DNA from: Anaerolineales bacterium
GTDB taxonomy: Bacteria > Chloroflexota > Anaerolineae > Anaerolineales > UBA6663
DNA length: 34,938 nt
Direction of reading: 5' to 3'
NCBI GenBank assembly: GCA_020845955.1
Contig: JADLEU010000247.1
Span: 1 to 34,938 of the forward strand
Part shown: piece after piece, positions 1-7,043 of the stretch
Layout: the number at the start of each line of letters is the position of its first letter
Numbering within the stretch: the stretch's first letter is position 1
Program-made: the position numbers and the translations under genes
The notes under the pieces: model-generated
What the model was told of the DNA's origin: nothing
Databases searched by the model: none
The model's input: the letters and a program-made list of their open reading frames with translations, nothing else

Positions 1-12
1 GGCGGGGGTGGG

Positions 13-64
13 TATGAAGGGCATGAAGGGTCTGAGGGGTGTGAAGCATCTGCCCTTCAGACCC
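13..64. repeat. Short 9-nt-period degenerate tandem repeat with overlapping inverted repeats
   Basis: Four consecutive 9-mers of the type NNTGARGGG are visible (TATGAAGGG, CATGAAGGG, TCTGAGGGG, then a decayed copy TGTGAAGCA) at 13-48. The first copies can pair with what follows: TGAAGGGCA (15-23) is the exact complement of TGCCCTTCA (51-59), and GGGTCTGA (28-35) of TCAGACCC (57-64). The two pairings compete. The block lies just 3' of the minus-strand SPFH gene, so it may act as its transcript end, but there is no clear T-run. Function unknown. Confidence 0.4.
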
Positions 65-92
65 GTCCTGACCCTTGCACCTTGCTACACCC

Positions 93-965
93 TCAGCCCC
101 TTTGGTCCAAAATGCTTGCTAACAAGTCTGGCGTGACGGTCAGTGTCCCGATGCGGCCCGCGTTCTCGCCCAGCAGCTTGAAACCTAGGGCCAGCAGCAC
201 CCGCGGGTCGGTCTGGCGCCAGGGCTGGAGCCAGATGTCGTTGGAGCGGGCGTTGTACTCGGCCTGGCGGTTGTTGTTCTGACCTTCCAGATCCACCAGC
301 TCCTGCCGGCGCTGCTCGAGCAGCAGCTGTGTGTTCAGCTCGTTCTCCTTGATGCGCCGCTCTTGCTCCACGGCCGCCGCCCGCCGCGCGTAGATGGCTT
401 GGTCGGCGCGCTGCTGCAGGCCCTCGCGATACTCCGCTTCCAGCGCTTTGGCCATCTCGGGCGTGGGCTTGATGGCCGTGATGAACAGGCTCAGGCATTC
501 CACGCCCATGGCGGCCAGGGTCGGGTCGGCGCGCACGCCGGCCAGCACCGCGGCGGCGATGGCGGCCGCGCTGCGCAGGGCCTCGTCCAGCGCGCGCCGG
601 CTCAGCTCGCCGCGCAGTTGGGCCTGGACCGCGTTGACGATGCGCTGGGCCAGCTTCTCGGGATCGGTGGAGACGAAGGCCCGAGTGCGCGGGTCGACGG
701 CGAAATTCAGCACGCCGGCCAGCGCGCGTGGGTCCGCGACGCGGTAGGTCAACTGGCCCTGCACGGTGACGGCCTGGAAGTTTCCCGTCATCTCGTTCAA
801 GATAAAGGGCACGTCGGCCGTGCTGATCGGGATCGAGACGATGCTGGTGGTCGGCGCCCAATAGAAGAACGACAGGCCGGCGCCCGCGCGCCGCACCTGC
901 CCGTCGCGATAGACCAGAACGTACTCGGTGGGGTGACTCTTGTAGAAACCGAGAGCCAAGGCCAT
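93..965 (-). CDS. SPFH/band 7 domain protein (soluble, coiled-coil C-terminal half)
   Basis: 290 residues. Residues ~8-50 have the typical band-7 entry (YVLVYRDGQVRRAGAGLSFF, then APTTSIVSIPI), followed by the SPFH beta-sheet (VTVQGQLTYRVADP) and helices. Residues ~170-235 are a charged, Glu/Arg/Gln-rich coiled coil (AVEQERRIKENELNTQL). No obvious N-terminal membrane segment is seen, unlike the two SPFH proteins at 18248-20163, so it may associate peripherally or by oligomerisation. SPFH proteins generally form membrane-associated oligomeric scaffolds; a specific partner cannot be read here. The start is supported by an AAGGA Shine-Dalgarno (973-977) seven bases before the ATG. It is monocistronic, under the palindrome-rich promoter at 989-1037. 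It could be tied to a stress or proteolysis system, but the neighbours do not show which. Confidence 0.85.
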   Translation of the reverse strand: MALALGFYKSHPTEYVLVYRDGQVRRAGAGLSFFYWAPTTSIVSIPISTADVPFILNEMTGNFQAVTVQGQLTYRVADPRALAGVLNFAVDPRTRAFVSTDPEKLAQRIVNAVQAQLRGELSRRALDEALRSAAAIAAAVLAGVRADPTLAAMGVECLSLFITAIKPTPEMAKALEAEYREGLQQRADQAIYARRAAAVEQERRIKENELNTQLLLEQRRQELVDLEGQNNNRQAEYNARSNDIWLQPWRQTDPRVLLALGFKLLGENAGRIGTLTVTPDLLASILDQRG

Positions 966-988
966 GACCTATTCCTTTCGGCGCAATA

Positions 989-1037
989 GTGTACCCGGTA
1001 CACCATAGATACTAAGTGTATTTTGTACACTTGTCAA
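989..1037 (-). promoter_or_regulatory. Sigma-A-type promoter with two embedded operator palindromes for the SPFH gene
   Basis: On the minus strand, TTGACA (1032-1037) is followed by exactly 17 bases and TAGTAT (1009-1014). The spacer is occupied by an inverted repeat AAGTGTA-N5-TACACTT (1014-1032). A second palindrome, GTGTACC-C-GGTACAC (989-1003), covers the expected transcription start near 1002. Both share GTGTA/TACAC half sites. This is the layout expected for a promoter blocked by a dimeric repressor; the repressor is not identifiable. Confidence 0.75.
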
Positions 1038-1130
1038 GTCAGATCTCCGGTTGGCGAACAACGCGCCGATGCCACCTGGGAACCGGGACTGTCGTTTATC
1101 CGTCTATTCTAGTGGAAGGGAGGTGCTCGC

Positions 1131-1628
1131 ATGCCTGGACTCGAGCACGACCGGACGATGACGCTGCTGTTCTGCGCGGCCGCGTTGGCGGCGGCCCTGG
1201 CTGCTGGCTGTGGCCAAACGCCAGACCTCCTGGCGCCAGCTTCGCCCACCCCCTTCGGGCAGCCGCCTGGCGCGGCGGCCACGCCGACCCAGCCCGCGCC
1301 CAGCCTGCTGCCCGCGTCTCCCACGCCGGCCGGCGGTTCCGCGATCCCGCCGCGCACCGACCCCACGCCCGGCACGCCAGCGGAAATCGCGCGCAGCGCC
1401 CTGGCGGCCCGCCTGGGCGTGGCCAGCGTCCTGGTCACGCTGGTTTCCGAGGGAGCGTGGACGGCCGATCCCATCGCCTGTGAGCTGGATCTTCCGGCCA
1501 GGAGTGAACACCTCATCCAGGGGCAGCACAAGCAGGTGATGCTGATCGTGAAGGACAGGACCTATGAGGTTTGGGTCTTTGAGTCGGTCGGCGGAGTGCC
1601 GCTGGCGTTCCCGTGTTCGACGCCCTAA
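1131..1628 (+). CDS. Small secreted lipoprotein of unknown function
   Basis: 165 residues. The N-terminus has a signal sequence (TLLFCAAALAAALAAGC) ending in a good lipobox, LAAGC, with Cys at about residue 27, so the mature protein should be lipid-anchored. Residues ~29-90 are a Pro/Ala/Thr/Ser-rich low-complexity linker typical of surface-exposed Chloroflexota lipoproteins. The last ~75 residues (from EIARSALAARLGVASVLVTL) form a small globular domain with a PepSY-like feel (helix, then strands VMLIVKDRTYEVWVFES), containing Cys residues in its middle and near its end that could form a disulfide. A GGGAGG ribosome site (1118-1123) lies seven bases before the chosen ATG; an internal ATG at 1158 is a weaker alternative. 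It diverges from the SPFH gene and is followed by three hairpins. I recognise no specific family. Confidence 0.8.
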   Translation: MPGLEHDRTMTLLFCAAALAAALAAGCGQTPDLLAPASPTPFGQPPGAAATPTQPAPSLLPASPTPAGGSAIPPRTDPTPGTPAEIARSALAARLGVASVLVTLVSEGAWTADPIACELDLPARSEHLIQGQHKQVMLIVKDRTYEVWVFESVGGVPLAFPCSTP

Positions 1629-1636
1629 TGAGGTTT

Positions 1637-1696
1637 GGCGCTCAAGCGCGCCAGTGGCGCGAGCGCCGCCGCGGCAATAACTCGGCTTCTGCCGCG
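1637..1696 (+). repeat. Two tandem perfect hairpins in the 3' region of the lipoprotein gene
   Basis: GGCGCTC (1637-1643) pairs with GAGCGCC (1661-1667). Immediately after, CGCGGCA (1670-1676) pairs with TGCCGCG (1690-1696). Both stems are 7 bp and perfect. They precede the terminator at 1697-1740 and may stabilise the 3' end of the lipoprotein mRNA. Confidence 0.5.
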
Positions 1697-1740
1697 AACA
1701 CGCCCTGCCCCCGCTTGCGGGGCAGGGCGCGTTCGTTTTG
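1697..1740 (+). terminator. Strong rho-independent terminator
   Basis: An 11-bp perfect GC-rich stem, CGCCCTGCCCC (1701-1711) with GGGGCAGGGCG (1719-1729), is extended by GAAC/GTTC outside a one-base mismatch. It is followed by GTTTTGTT, a T-rich tract on the plus strand. It ends transcription of the lipoprotein gene and lies between it and the convergent protease gene; the stem may also slow transcription arriving from the minus strand. Confidence 0.85.
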
Positions 1741-1795
1741 TTGGCTGGCGGCGCCGCCGGCTGGCCTGTGGCCGGGGCTGGCACGCCGCTTCTGG

Positions 1796-4700
1796 CTAGC
1801 GGATGAGCATCGGGAGCAGGATCACTGGCGAGCAGACCGAGCCTGCCTTGGTGTAGGTATCGTGCTTCGGCCACAAGAACGGATCGCCGTTGTTGCGGAA
1901 CGTGTCGGTGATTGTCTCCTGGACCACCAGCAGGTTTAGCGGGCTGCTGGCGCAGCCGACCGGCAGGGTGGTGGCATACTCGATCAGCACGTCGGGCCGG
2001 TCGATGCGCGTGCCGCCCAACTCGCCGGTCCAGACGATGCTGACGCTGCCGGCCGCCACCGCGCTCGGGTCGAGGCCGTAGGCGGCCAGGTCGCTTGCCG
2101 AGGTGGTGGTGAAGACCGAGCCGTTCCCCGTCAGGCTCAAGGAGCCTGGCACCAGCTCGACGCCGGCCGGCAGCGTATCGATCATTACGGCGTCGAACAG
2201 GTGGTAGTGCGTGTCGCTGTAGCGCGAGCCGGAGCCGTCCTTTAAGGTGATGGTGTAGGTCGTCATCCCGCTCGGCCGCACCCCTTGCGGCTGGGCCCGC
2301 TTGTCCAGGAAGACCGTGTCGTCGTCCACCCAGAAGCGCACCCGGCCCCAGGCGCCGTCCGGGGCCTGGTCGACCACGGTCAAGTTGACACCGAAGGCGT
2401 TCAGGCCGGGGTTCCCCAGATCGCCGTAGATGTCCCAGTATGCCCAGTACGGCACGTTGTCGCGCGTCGGCAAGACCACGCCCGCGCCCGGGTCGATGAA
2501 GTCGCCATTCGCGATGCCCGGGGTGCTCCCCAGGCGGTCGCGGAAGTTCGGATCGGCCAGGCCAGCCGGGATCGTCGTGACCGTGTCGGTGGGCGCCTGG
2601 AGCACATTGCTGGACAGGTCGAACGCCGGCCGGTCGTCGAGCGTGAAGGCCGCGTCGAAGCTCGCGCGCCGCTCGGTGAGCAGGCGCGTGCCGGCCGCGT
2701 CGTCGACCACGTGCGGGTCGGGGTTGGCGTCCACCAGCAGCACCCGGCCGTGGGCGCCCCACGAGGGATCGTCTAAGAGATAGTTGACGATCTCGTTGTC
2801 GGCATAGGTGTTGTTGGCGTACCAGACGAGCATGCCGGGCGTATGGTTGAAGAACCGGTCGACGTGGGCGATGTTGCCGGCGGCGTCGAGCTCGTCGATC
2901 CAGTACATGCGGTTGAGGCCGATATCGAAGCCGGCGGTCGCAAAGGCCTGCGCTTCGGGCACACCTGTGAAGCCGGTGCCCTCGCCCGAGTTGCGCCATT
3001 CGACCAGGTACGAGTGTTCGGTCAGGATGGCGCCGTTGAAGATGAACCAGGGCTTGTCGGTGATGATGCCCTCGCTCTGGTGGGTCCAGGTGTCGCCGCT
3101 TTCGGCGTCGTCGGAGACGAGCGTTCCCGCGGCGCTGCCGGTGATCAGGATGTTGTCCAGGTAGACGCCCTCTTCCTGGACCGCGGCATCGGTCTGATAG
3201 CGGAAGCGGAACGAAACCGGCCCGGCCCCGAGTTGGGCGGCCGTCACCGGTGCGGTGGCCGTGATCCAGCCGTCCGAGGCCCCGGTGATGCCGTTGCCGG
3301 CGAAGTTGTTGCCGTTGGGATCGGTGTTCGTGGTGATGTCCACGCTGTCGCTGTAGACCTGTACCGGGGTCCAGCCGCCGGTGACGGTGCTGGAGATCTC
3401 CCAGTACAGGTAGTCCCAATCTTCTTCGATGTCGTAGGCCAGGTTGGCCGTGACGGTGATGTCTTCGCCGGCCCCGACGGTGAAGGCCCGCGCGATCGAT
3501 TCGTCGCGGTAGTCGCCGCGGTCGCTGTACCACATCAGGCTGCCGAACGGTTGCACCGAGGCAATCGTCTCCAGCGGCGGGAGCTTGATGCGTAGACCGT
3601 CGATCGCCCCGGCCGGCGGCTTCGACTGCTGGGCGATTGTGAATTCCAGGGCGTTTTCGGCGCCCACCGCCGTGGTGGTGCCCAGGTCGATCTCTACTGG
3701 AGAGTTCCACCCCAGGTAAGGCTCGGCCTTGTCCCAGATGGTGTGGTGCACCGGCTGCATGCCGCTCAGACCGCCGCCGAAGGTCCCCGAGTCCATCTCA
3801 TCCCAGAACCCGGGGTCGGCGCCAATCTCGCTATAGGAATAGTTATCCGGCAGCCCAATGTCGTGGCCGTATTCGTGCACCAAGACGCCCAGGCCGCCGA
3901 CCTCGTCGGAGACGGTGTAGTTGAGGATCCACACCCCGCCCAAGGGGCCGTCGTTTGAGACCTGGTAGCCGCCGAGCTGGTTGGCGGCTGGGCCTTCCGG
4001 AGTGCCGAGCGCCACATCCCAGCTGTGGGGCCAGATCAGGAACTCGCCATACTCGCCGCCTTGGGCCTGGCCGGCCTCGATCAGGAAGAAGTGATCGACG
4101 TAGCCATCCGCCTCTCTAAAGTCGCCATCGTTGTCGTAGTCGTAGACGTCCTCCTGGTCCCAGGCAGTCCAGTCGAAGGCGGGCTGTTCGGCGTTGATCT
4201 GCAGCGCCGCCGAGATGGCGATGCGCCACTCGACGCCGTTGTAGCTGTCGCCAGTGACGCCCTCGCCGCAGGCCCCGGCCCCAAAATAAGACGCCGGGCG
4301 CGGGATAGTGACCTCGATCACCTCGCCATCGGGCGCGTACACGCCGCGGGAGTTTTCGGCGTACCAGTTGCGGAAGCTGACGCCGCTGAAGTCGAAGCCC
4401 TGGCCTCCAGTCCAGGGGTTCTGCAGCTCGGGCCGCATGGTCTGCGTGTAGCCCGTCGTCGAGAACATCAGCAGATCGAAGTAGGCCTGGGTGAAGCCGT
4501 TCGTGTACGAATCGGCCGGGTCCACCCAGGGGGTCCAATTGTCGGTGGGCTGCGGAATTTCGTTAAATTGCGGGCCGTCGATGGTGACGGTGTACGTTGG
4601 CGGGAGGGTCGTGGTGTCGGTCAGGCACACCCCCTGGAATTCGACCGGGTCCGACGTGTCGTAAGTCTCGGTCCCGCTGAAGTTCATCATGACCGTCAAG

Positions 4701-5143
4701 AGCTGCGGCGTGCCCGTCAGGGCGGTGGACACCGCCGCGCCCTCGGCTCGCTGCTGTTCGGCCAGCTCGAGCTGTTTCAGCCGCCCCATCTGCGCCACGG
4801 GGTTCGGCCGGCTGGCCTGGTGGTTGCGCGCCTGAAAGTCCTTGTAGTACTGGTCAACCGCGGCCTGGACTTGCTCCCGGCTAGCCTCGGGCCCGAGCTG
4901 TTGCCGGACGACGCGGAAGACTACGTCCTCGCGCGGCGCGATCAGGTAGGGCTCGTTGCGCTGGAGCTTAGCCAGCAGGCTGTCATAGTGTGCCCGGCGC
5001 TCGGCTGGCAGGGCGCCGGCCCTTCCAGAAGCGCCCGGCGATGCGGCGGCCGCAGCCTGCCGGCCAGCCAGGCCGATCAACCCAATACTAAGTAGAACGC
5101 CGCCCGCCACCGCGCCAAGGACACTTGTGAGCCTGCTTCTCAT
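1796..5143 (-). CDS. Secreted M6-family (immune inhibitor A-like) metalloprotease
   Basis: 1115 residues from the ATG at 5141-5143, chosen because AAGGAG lies eight bases upstream and a signal peptide follows at once (SVLGAVAGGVLLSIGLIGLAG...AAAAA). The open frame continues upstream to 5317, but that stretch overlaps the promoter. The propeptide-like region (to ~140) has the M6 pattern of a helical segment with Glu/Gln-rich sequence. The zinc site is HEYGH at residues 423-427 within GVLVHEYGHDIGLPDNYS, and a Met-turn-like DEMDSG follows. An Asp/Asn-rich stretch (YDYDNDGDF) could bind calcium. The middle (~560-690) is a jelly-roll region like those of InhA (EGVYLDNILITG, DDAESGDTW). Residues ~930-1060 resemble a DUF11-type surface repeat (TLPAGVELVPGSLSL). 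The protein ends in VILLPMLIR, the hydrophobic tail also seen in two other secreted proteins here. Role: extracellular or surface proteolysis; the substrate cannot be told. Confidence 0.92.
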   Translation of the reverse strand: MRSRLTSVLGAVAGGVLLSIGLIGLAGRQAAAAASPGASGRAGALPAERRAHYDSLLAKLQRNEPYLIAPREDVVFRVVRQQLGPEASREQVQAAVDQYYKDFQARNHQASRPNPVAQMGRLKQLELAEQQRAEGAAVSTALTGTPQLLTVMMNFSGTETYDTSDPVEFQGVCLTDTTTLPPTYTVTIDGPQFNEIPQPTDNWTPWVDPADSYTNGFTQAYFDLLMFSTTGYTQTMRPELQNPWTGGQGFDFSGVSFRNWYAENSRGVYAPDGEVIEVTIPRPASYFGAGACGEGVTGDSYNGVEWRIAISAALQINAEQPAFDWTAWDQEDVYDYDNDGDFREADGYVDHFFLIEAGQAQGGEYGEFLIWPHSWDVALGTPEGPAANQLGGYQVSNDGPLGGVWILNYTVSDEVGGLGVLVHEYGHDIGLPDNYSYSEIGADPGFWDEMDSGTFGGGLSGMQPVHHTIWDKAEPYLGWNSPVEIDLGTTTAVGAENALEFTIAQQSKPPAGAIDGLRIKLPPLETIASVQPFGSLMWYSDRGDYRDESIARAFTVGAGEDITVTANLAYDIEEDWDYLYWEISSTVTGGWTPVQVYSDSVDITTNTDPNGNNFAGNGITGASDGWITATAPVTAAQLGAGPVSFRFRYQTDAAVQEEGVYLDNILITGSAAGTLVSDDAESGDTWTHQSEGIITDKPWFIFNGAILTEHSYLVEWRNSGEGTGFTGVPEAQAFATAGFDIGLNRMYWIDELDAAGNIAHVDRFFNHTPGMLVWYANNTYADNEIVNYLLDDPSWGAHGRVLLVDANPDPHVVDDAAGTRLLTERRASFDAAFTLDDRPAFDLSSNVLQAPTDTVTTIPAGLADPNFRDRLGSTPGIANGDFIDPGAGVVLPTRDNVPYWAYWDIYGDLGNPGLNAFGVNLTVVDQAPDGAWGRVRFWVDDDTVFLDKRAQPQGVRPSGMTTYTITLKDGSGSRYSDTHYHLFDAVMIDTLPAGVELVPGSLSLTGNGSVFTTTSASDLAAYGLDPSAVAAGSVSIVWTGELGGTRIDRPDVLIEYATTLPVGCASSPLNLLVVQETITDTFRNNGDPFLWPKHDTYTKAGSVCSPVILLPMLIR

Positions 5144-5178
5144 GCTGCTTTCTCCTTTTCCTGCACGTTGGATGACAG

Positions 5179-5271
5179 GAGGCGCTTTCAGCGCGCGCCT
5201 CATCGCCGTGACAGCCGGCACCGAGGAACGACGGGGATGCCGTAAGATTGGAGCGTTCAGCCTGATTACGG
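5179..5271 (-). promoter_or_regulatory. Structured 5' leader of the M6 protease mRNA
   Basis: The ~138-base leader between the promoter and ATG contains two hairpins: CCGTAA (5240-5245) with TTACGG (5266-5271), and GAGGCGC (5179-5185) with GCGCCTC (5195-5201). Neither is followed by a T-run, so they are not terminators. They may affect mRNA stability or access to the ribosome. Confidence 0.35.
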
Positions 5272-5287
5272 TAGCTGCACCGAGGCT

Positions 5288-5317
5288 ATTATAGAGAAAT
5301 ACAAAGGGGTTAGGCAA
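5288..5317 (-). promoter_or_regulatory. Promoter of the M6 protease gene
   Basis: On the minus strand, TTGCCT (5312-5317) and a perfect TATAAT (5288-5293) are separated by 18 bases. Transcription would start near 5281, giving a leader of about 138 bases. Confidence 0.7.
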
Positions 5318-5364
5318 GCCTCAATATGGCGCGAGGCTGCGGTCCCGCGTGGACTTAACGTAAA

Positions 5365-5394
5365 CAGGGCAGCCATTCGCGGATGACTGCCCTG
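5365..5394 (-). terminator. Probable terminator of the small-membrane-protein/GNAT cluster
   Basis: CAGGGCAG (5365-5372) and CTGCCCTG (5387-5394) form an 8-bp stem 21 bases after the stop of the 47-residue gene. Read on the minus strand, it is followed by TTTACGTT. The T-tract is weak, but the position between the cluster and the next promoter fits. Confidence 0.55.
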
Positions 5395-5415
5395 TCGTTT
5401 CCCTGGCCGGCCGGC

Positions 5416-5559
5416 TCAATGCCGCCGATTCAGGCCAATCCAGCTCAGCACCATCAGACTGCCCAGTACCGCCAACGTGACGGTCACCTGCGCGCCCGCG
5501 GCCAGCGCGCCTAACCCCACCAACCCCAGCAGCCCGGAGATGATGACCTTGCGGAACAT
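5416..5559 (-). CDS. 47-residue hydrophobic membrane protein
   Basis: A short gene that is easily missed. It reads MFRKVIISGLLGLVGLGALA and continues with AGAQVTVTLAVLGSLMVLSW, then IGLNRRH. Two hydrophobic stretches (residues ~5-21 and ~25-42) are bracketed by positive charges at both ends, which suggests either a helical hairpin or one long membrane segment. The start has an ideal AGGAGG (5567-5572) seven bases upstream, which is the main support for it being real. It follows the GNAT gene on the same strand after about 69 bases and is followed by the hairpin at 5365-5394. No family recognised; the function is unknown. Confidence 0.7.
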   Translation of the reverse strand: MFRKVIISGLLGLVGLGALAAGAQVTVTLAVLGSLMVLSWIGLNRRH

Positions 5560-5628
5560 AGCGTCTCCTCCTGTGCGGCGGATGCGCCCCTGCTGCCGGC
5601 CTTCGGCGTTGCCGGGCAGCGCTTGTGG

Positions 5629-6081
5629 CTAAGACGGCGGATGGTCTGTCGTTGTTCCGTCTCCCCCGTTCTCGATCCGCTTTTCACAAAAAACGCTGTC
5701 GTTCAGCTGATATCCCAGGCGCGCGTACAGGCGCCGCGCCGCCGCGTTTTCGGGCCGCGCCAGCAATCGCACGCCGGCCAAACTCAGGTCGCGCGCGAGT
5801 TGTTCGACGTGGGCCAGCAGCGCGCGCGCCACCCCCTGCCGCCGGTAGGCCGGCAGCACGCTGAGCTCGTCCACGAACAAGAAGCCGCGCCGCGCATCGA
5901 GCTTGGGAATCGGCACGACCACCGCCACGCCCACCGGCTGCCCCTCGAGCTCGGCGGCCAGCACCCAGGCCGCTTCCAGCGCCCAGGCCTCGGGTGGCGG
6001 CGGCTCGCCCGCCAGGGCGGCCAGCAGGCCAGCAAAGCGCTCGGCGTTTTCAGCCGTGATGCGGTGAACCTCGATGGTCAT
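5629..6081 (-). CDS. GNAT-family N-acetyltransferase
   Basis: 150 residues from the ATG at 6079-6081. The frame is open to 6180, but a longer start would overlap the preceding gene. The acetyl-CoA site is clear: VDELSVLPAYRRQGVARALL (the V-x-P-x-x-R-x-x-G-x-A signature), followed by NAAARRLYARLGYQ, the usual end of the fold. Family members transfer an acetyl group from acetyl-CoA to an amine (small molecule, peptide or protein N-terminus). The beginning, MTIEVHRITAENAERFAGLL, and the short size give no substrate. No good Shine-Dalgarno is seen, so it may rely on coupling to the upstream gene, 41 bases away. Located in the cytoplasm. Confidence 0.85.
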   Translation of the reverse strand: MTIEVHRITAENAERFAGLLAALAGEPPPPEAWALEAAWVLAAELEGQPVGVAVVVPIPKLDARRGFLFVDELSVLPAYRRQGVARALLAHVEQLARDLSLAGVRLLARPENAAARRLYARLGYQLNDSVFCEKRIENGGDGTTTDHPPS

Positions 6082-6122
6082 GTCAGTCGGGACCAACGCC
6101 ACAGGTCTGCCGCGCGTGACGC

Positions 6123-6497
6123 TCAATACGCGCGCGCAAAGTACGCCTTTTCCGCTGCGGGCCGCCCGCAGCGCACGCATGCCCCCTGGCCGCCGGGCTG
6201 TTCCAGCGGGATGCAGCGCGTCGTGGCCCGGGTGTCGTCCTTAATCGCCAGTTCGCACTCGCGGTCGCCGCACCACCAGCTGTAAGCCCAACCCTTTTCC
6301 ACCACCTGCTTGAACTTGGCGTAGCTGCCAGGCTCAAAGGTGTTGGCCTCGAAAAATGCCTGGGCGCGGTCATAGAGGGCCGACTGAACGTCGCGCAGCG
6401 CCTGCGCCACCGTCTCGGCCAGCCCCGCCTGCGCGGCGAACGACTTGCCGTCGCGCCCGGGCCGATCGCGCCGCGCCGATTCATCAACTGATGACAT
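6123..6497 (-). pseudogene. Orphan C-terminal fragment of archaeal-type prolyl-tRNA synthetase
   Basis: About 124 residues from the ATG at 6495-6497. From about residue 7 it matches the end of the archaeal/Thermus-type ProRS: the last part of the anticodon-binding domain (ARRDRPGRDGKSFAAQAGLA), then the C-terminal zinc domain with WCGDRECE (C-x4-C), TRATTRCIP, CVRCGRPA (C-x2-C) and the family's invariant aromatic terminus FARAY. All four zinc cysteines and the terminal Tyr are intact, yet the catalytic class II core and most of the anticodon domain (about 360 residues) are missing. The fragment starts exactly where the preceding membrane-protein gene ends (14-base overlap), so it looks like a rearrangement junction. 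A GGAG lies a few bases before the ATG, so it might still be translated. Either a recent remnant or a retained stand-alone zinc/tRNA-binding module. Confidence 0.78.
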
Positions 6498-6993
6498 CTT
6501 GCTCCACAAGCAGCATGAATGGCAGCTTTTCCAGCAGTCTGAACGCATGGGCGATACACTGGGCGGTGGAAGACTCGAAGCGGTGTTCGCACTGGTAGGC
6601 GCCGGGCGTTTGGGGAAGATCGCCCGCGTGACAGCTCAATTTCCCATTGGCGCCCAAGTAGGGGAGTTCGGACGCCGTGCGCGGCGACACCAAGATGCAC
6701 CAAAGGCCGTTTCCCGCCAGGAACGCGGCGGCAATCCACACAGGCAGGCGCCCGCGACTGGCGCCGAGCCGGGCAAATCGCGCCATGGCGGGCAGCCAGG
6801 CCAATGGGAGCAACGCGTGGATGGCTGGCACAAAGTTGAACACGGGGGGTTTCAGCCAGATAGGCCTTGCCAGGTCGAGCCAGATGCCAGCGCTCAGGCT
6901 GGCTGCCAGCCACAGCCAGACCGGCACGCCGGCAGGCCACAGTCTCGTTGACGACCGGAGCATTGGCAGCTTGCCTCTCCCGTACCATTGCAT
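6484..6993 (-). CDS. Small integral membrane protein, unknown function
   Basis: 169 residues from the ATG at 6991-6993; starts at 6963 or 7050 are also possible because no strong ribosome site is seen. Three hydrophobic segments are visible (GVPVWLWLAASLSAGIWL; FVPAIHALLPLAWLPAM; LPVWIAAAFLAGNGLWCILV), followed by a ~65-residue polar tail with three Cys (KLSCHAG, AYQCEHRF, AQCIAH), which could be extracytoplasmic. It is the first gene of a minus-strand cluster and its stop overlaps the ProRS fragment. The final residues (LVEQDVIS) lie at that junction, so its own C-terminus may have been altered. I do not recognise a family. Confidence 0.55.
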   Translation of the reverse strand: MQWYGRGKLPMLRSSTRLWPAGVPVWLWLAASLSAGIWLDLARPIWLKPPVFNFVPAIHALLPLAWLPAMARFARLGASRGRLPVWIAAAFLAGNGLWCILVSPRTASELPYLGANGKLSCHAGDLPQTPGAYQCEHRFESSTAQCIAHAFRLLEKLPFMLLVEQDVIS

Positions 6994-7016
6994 AATCCGC
7001 GCGCGTCGTTCATACT
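6988..7016 (+). promoter_or_regulatory. Possible promoter for the beta-helix gene
   Basis: TTGCAT (6988-6993), a 17-base spacer and CATACT (7011-7016) match the sigma-A consensus at four of six positions each. The start would lie about 20 bases before the ATG at 7044. No better candidate is visible. Confidence 0.35.
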
Positions 7017-7043
7017 TGAACCGTCTCACCCCAAGACGACGCG

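Noticed and set aside
1104-3710. 868-residue open frame on the minus strand inside the M6 protease region
   Set aside because: Arg/Gly/Pro/His-rich nonsense composition in a different frame of the same strand as the protease gene; a product of high GC. No start signal or domain.
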